Below, one piece after another: positions 49,500 through 50,281 of a DNA stretch of 50,281 bases. Origin of the DNA: Seminavis robusta (taxonomy: Eukaryota > Bacillariophyta > Bacillariophyceae > Naviculales > Naviculaceae); NCBI GenBank assembly GCA_903772945.1, contig CAICTM010000748.1:1-50281 (forward strand), written 5' to 3'. Every line of letters begins with the position of its first letter. Position 1 is the stretch's first letter. The position numbers were made by a program, and so were the translations under genes. The notes beneath the pieces are model-generated. The model searched no databases, was not told the DNA's origin, and saw only the letters and a list, made by a program, of their open reading frames with translations.

Positions 49500-50281
49500 A
49501 CTTTCTCATAAAAACCTTTTGATTTTGAAGGGAAATCGTGGCACCCAACTGATCTTCTTCTACAGGCCTGGAGGAAGTGGGAAGACTACCGTAATTGACT
49601 TATCATGGCCTATGCAAAGAATTCTGCAGTTTGATTGATCATCCATTTAACGACCGACCATTGTTGTCACTGCTATGTCGGGGGTTGCTGCTACAATACT
49701 ACATGGGGAAACAACGCATTCAGCTGTGGGATTGAACAGAACTCGGAAAGTGTGGCGAAGAACTTGGTAGAAGAATGGAGTGACGCACGGATGCTTATCA
49801 TCGACGAAATTTCATTCGCGGGGGAACTTGACTTAGTGAAGATATTCCACTACACCAAGACCTTGATGCAAGACGAATACCAACCATTTGGGGGACTTAA
49901 CTTGGTGTCGCGGGGGACTACTCTCAACTGAACCAGTGGGACGCCCCCCAATTTACAATCTTCAGCACACCATTCCTGAATTTCATGACTCTCTGAATTC
50001 ATTTATTGAGTTAGATGGAATGCACCGCTTCAAAGACGATCCTGAATGGGGGCAACGCTGTTTAAGATTCCGTGAAGGGCGACCAACAGAAGAAGATATT
50101 AAGACCATCAATGACGCCTAGTGGTTGGCCCAACCCATGTTCACCAGAGAACATTCAAGTGCTACTTATCTGAATCGAGATCGAGATCCATTAACTCAGC
50201 TATCTTCGAAATTTTTGCGGGAAGAACAACCTGCTGATGATTCCGTGCTGATGATGCAGTACTCATTTTCATGGACGATCT
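49500..50281 (+). pseudogene. Pif1-like helicase, N-terminal half (frameshifted, runs off window)
   Basis: Several + frames carry the helicase motifs in order: PGGSGKTTVIDL (Walker A, about 49566), TAMSGVAAT with LHGETTHSA (about 49667-49725), MLIIDEISFAG (Walker B, about 49792-49824), the GDYSQL-type motif near 49910 split by a frame slip, then EPVGRPPIYN and LDGMHRFKDDPEWGQ (to 50121). SF1B Pif1 helicases unwind DNA 5' to 3'. At least four frame changes and stops occur before 50121, so it is a relic. It continues, decayed, to the window edge. Confidence 0.75.

Noticed and set aside
1..50281. tRNA, rRNA, riboswitch or CRISPR features
   Set aside because: No cloverleaf-like A/B box pair, rRNA segment or regularly spaced direct repeats with unique spacers was seen on either strand.

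Overview
The window looks like nuclear DNA of a diatom (stramenopile), probably a pennate species with a repeat-bearing genome. Four things point there: spliced genes with short GT-AG introns, two plastid presequences with the diatom-type cleavage motif (small residue followed by Phe), two genes of the GRG/HPGN family (DUF6824-like) that is expanded in diatoms, and a diatom-type Ty1/copia relic. I see no rRNA, tRNA or CRISPR.

Layout. 1-7.3 kb holds decayed transposons: a frameshifted copia element lacking its integrase core, then a piggyBac-like C-terminal fragment. 7.8-36 kb is the host gene block: a class A DnaJ with only half of its zinc domain and a CaaX end (+); a PP2C phosphatase (-); a three-exon histone H3 variant lacking K18, K27 and S28 (+); a 2OG-Fe(II) oxygenase fused to a long helical N-terminus (-); an LSm11-like Sm protein (-); a poorly supported basic, His-rich ORF (+); a plastid-targeted YgfZ/COG0354 protein (-); a plastid-targeted DUF4336 protein with a twin-arginine second signal (+); a CHMP7/Snf7-like protein (+); and two tandem GRG/HPGN paralogues (+), the first of which needs a 9-nt microexon.

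36-40 kb is gene-poor and ends in a 104-bp tandem repeat containing a 20-N assembly gap. 40.3-50.3 kb is an accessory region of relics: a frameshifted unknown gene with a polyQ tail, a frameshifted nuclease-kinase fusion of Crinkler-like type, a Lys-rich coiled-coil ORF with an in-frame TGA, a nearly intact Merlin/IS1016 transposase, another frameshifted relic, and two oppositely oriented pieces of a Pif1-like helicase.

How the genes relate. This is a eukaryotic neighbourhood with no operons, but most host genes lie in divergent or convergent pairs. PP2C and the H3 variant share a 477-bp divergent promoter. YgfZ and DUF4336, both predicted plastid proteins, are divergent across 1.7 kb. Palindromes built from TACCGGTA and GGTACC crowd the spacers between host genes. 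The strongest leads are the H3 variant, the 9-nt microexon and the paired zinc-site loss in DnaJ. All functions come from reading motifs; no database search was possible.
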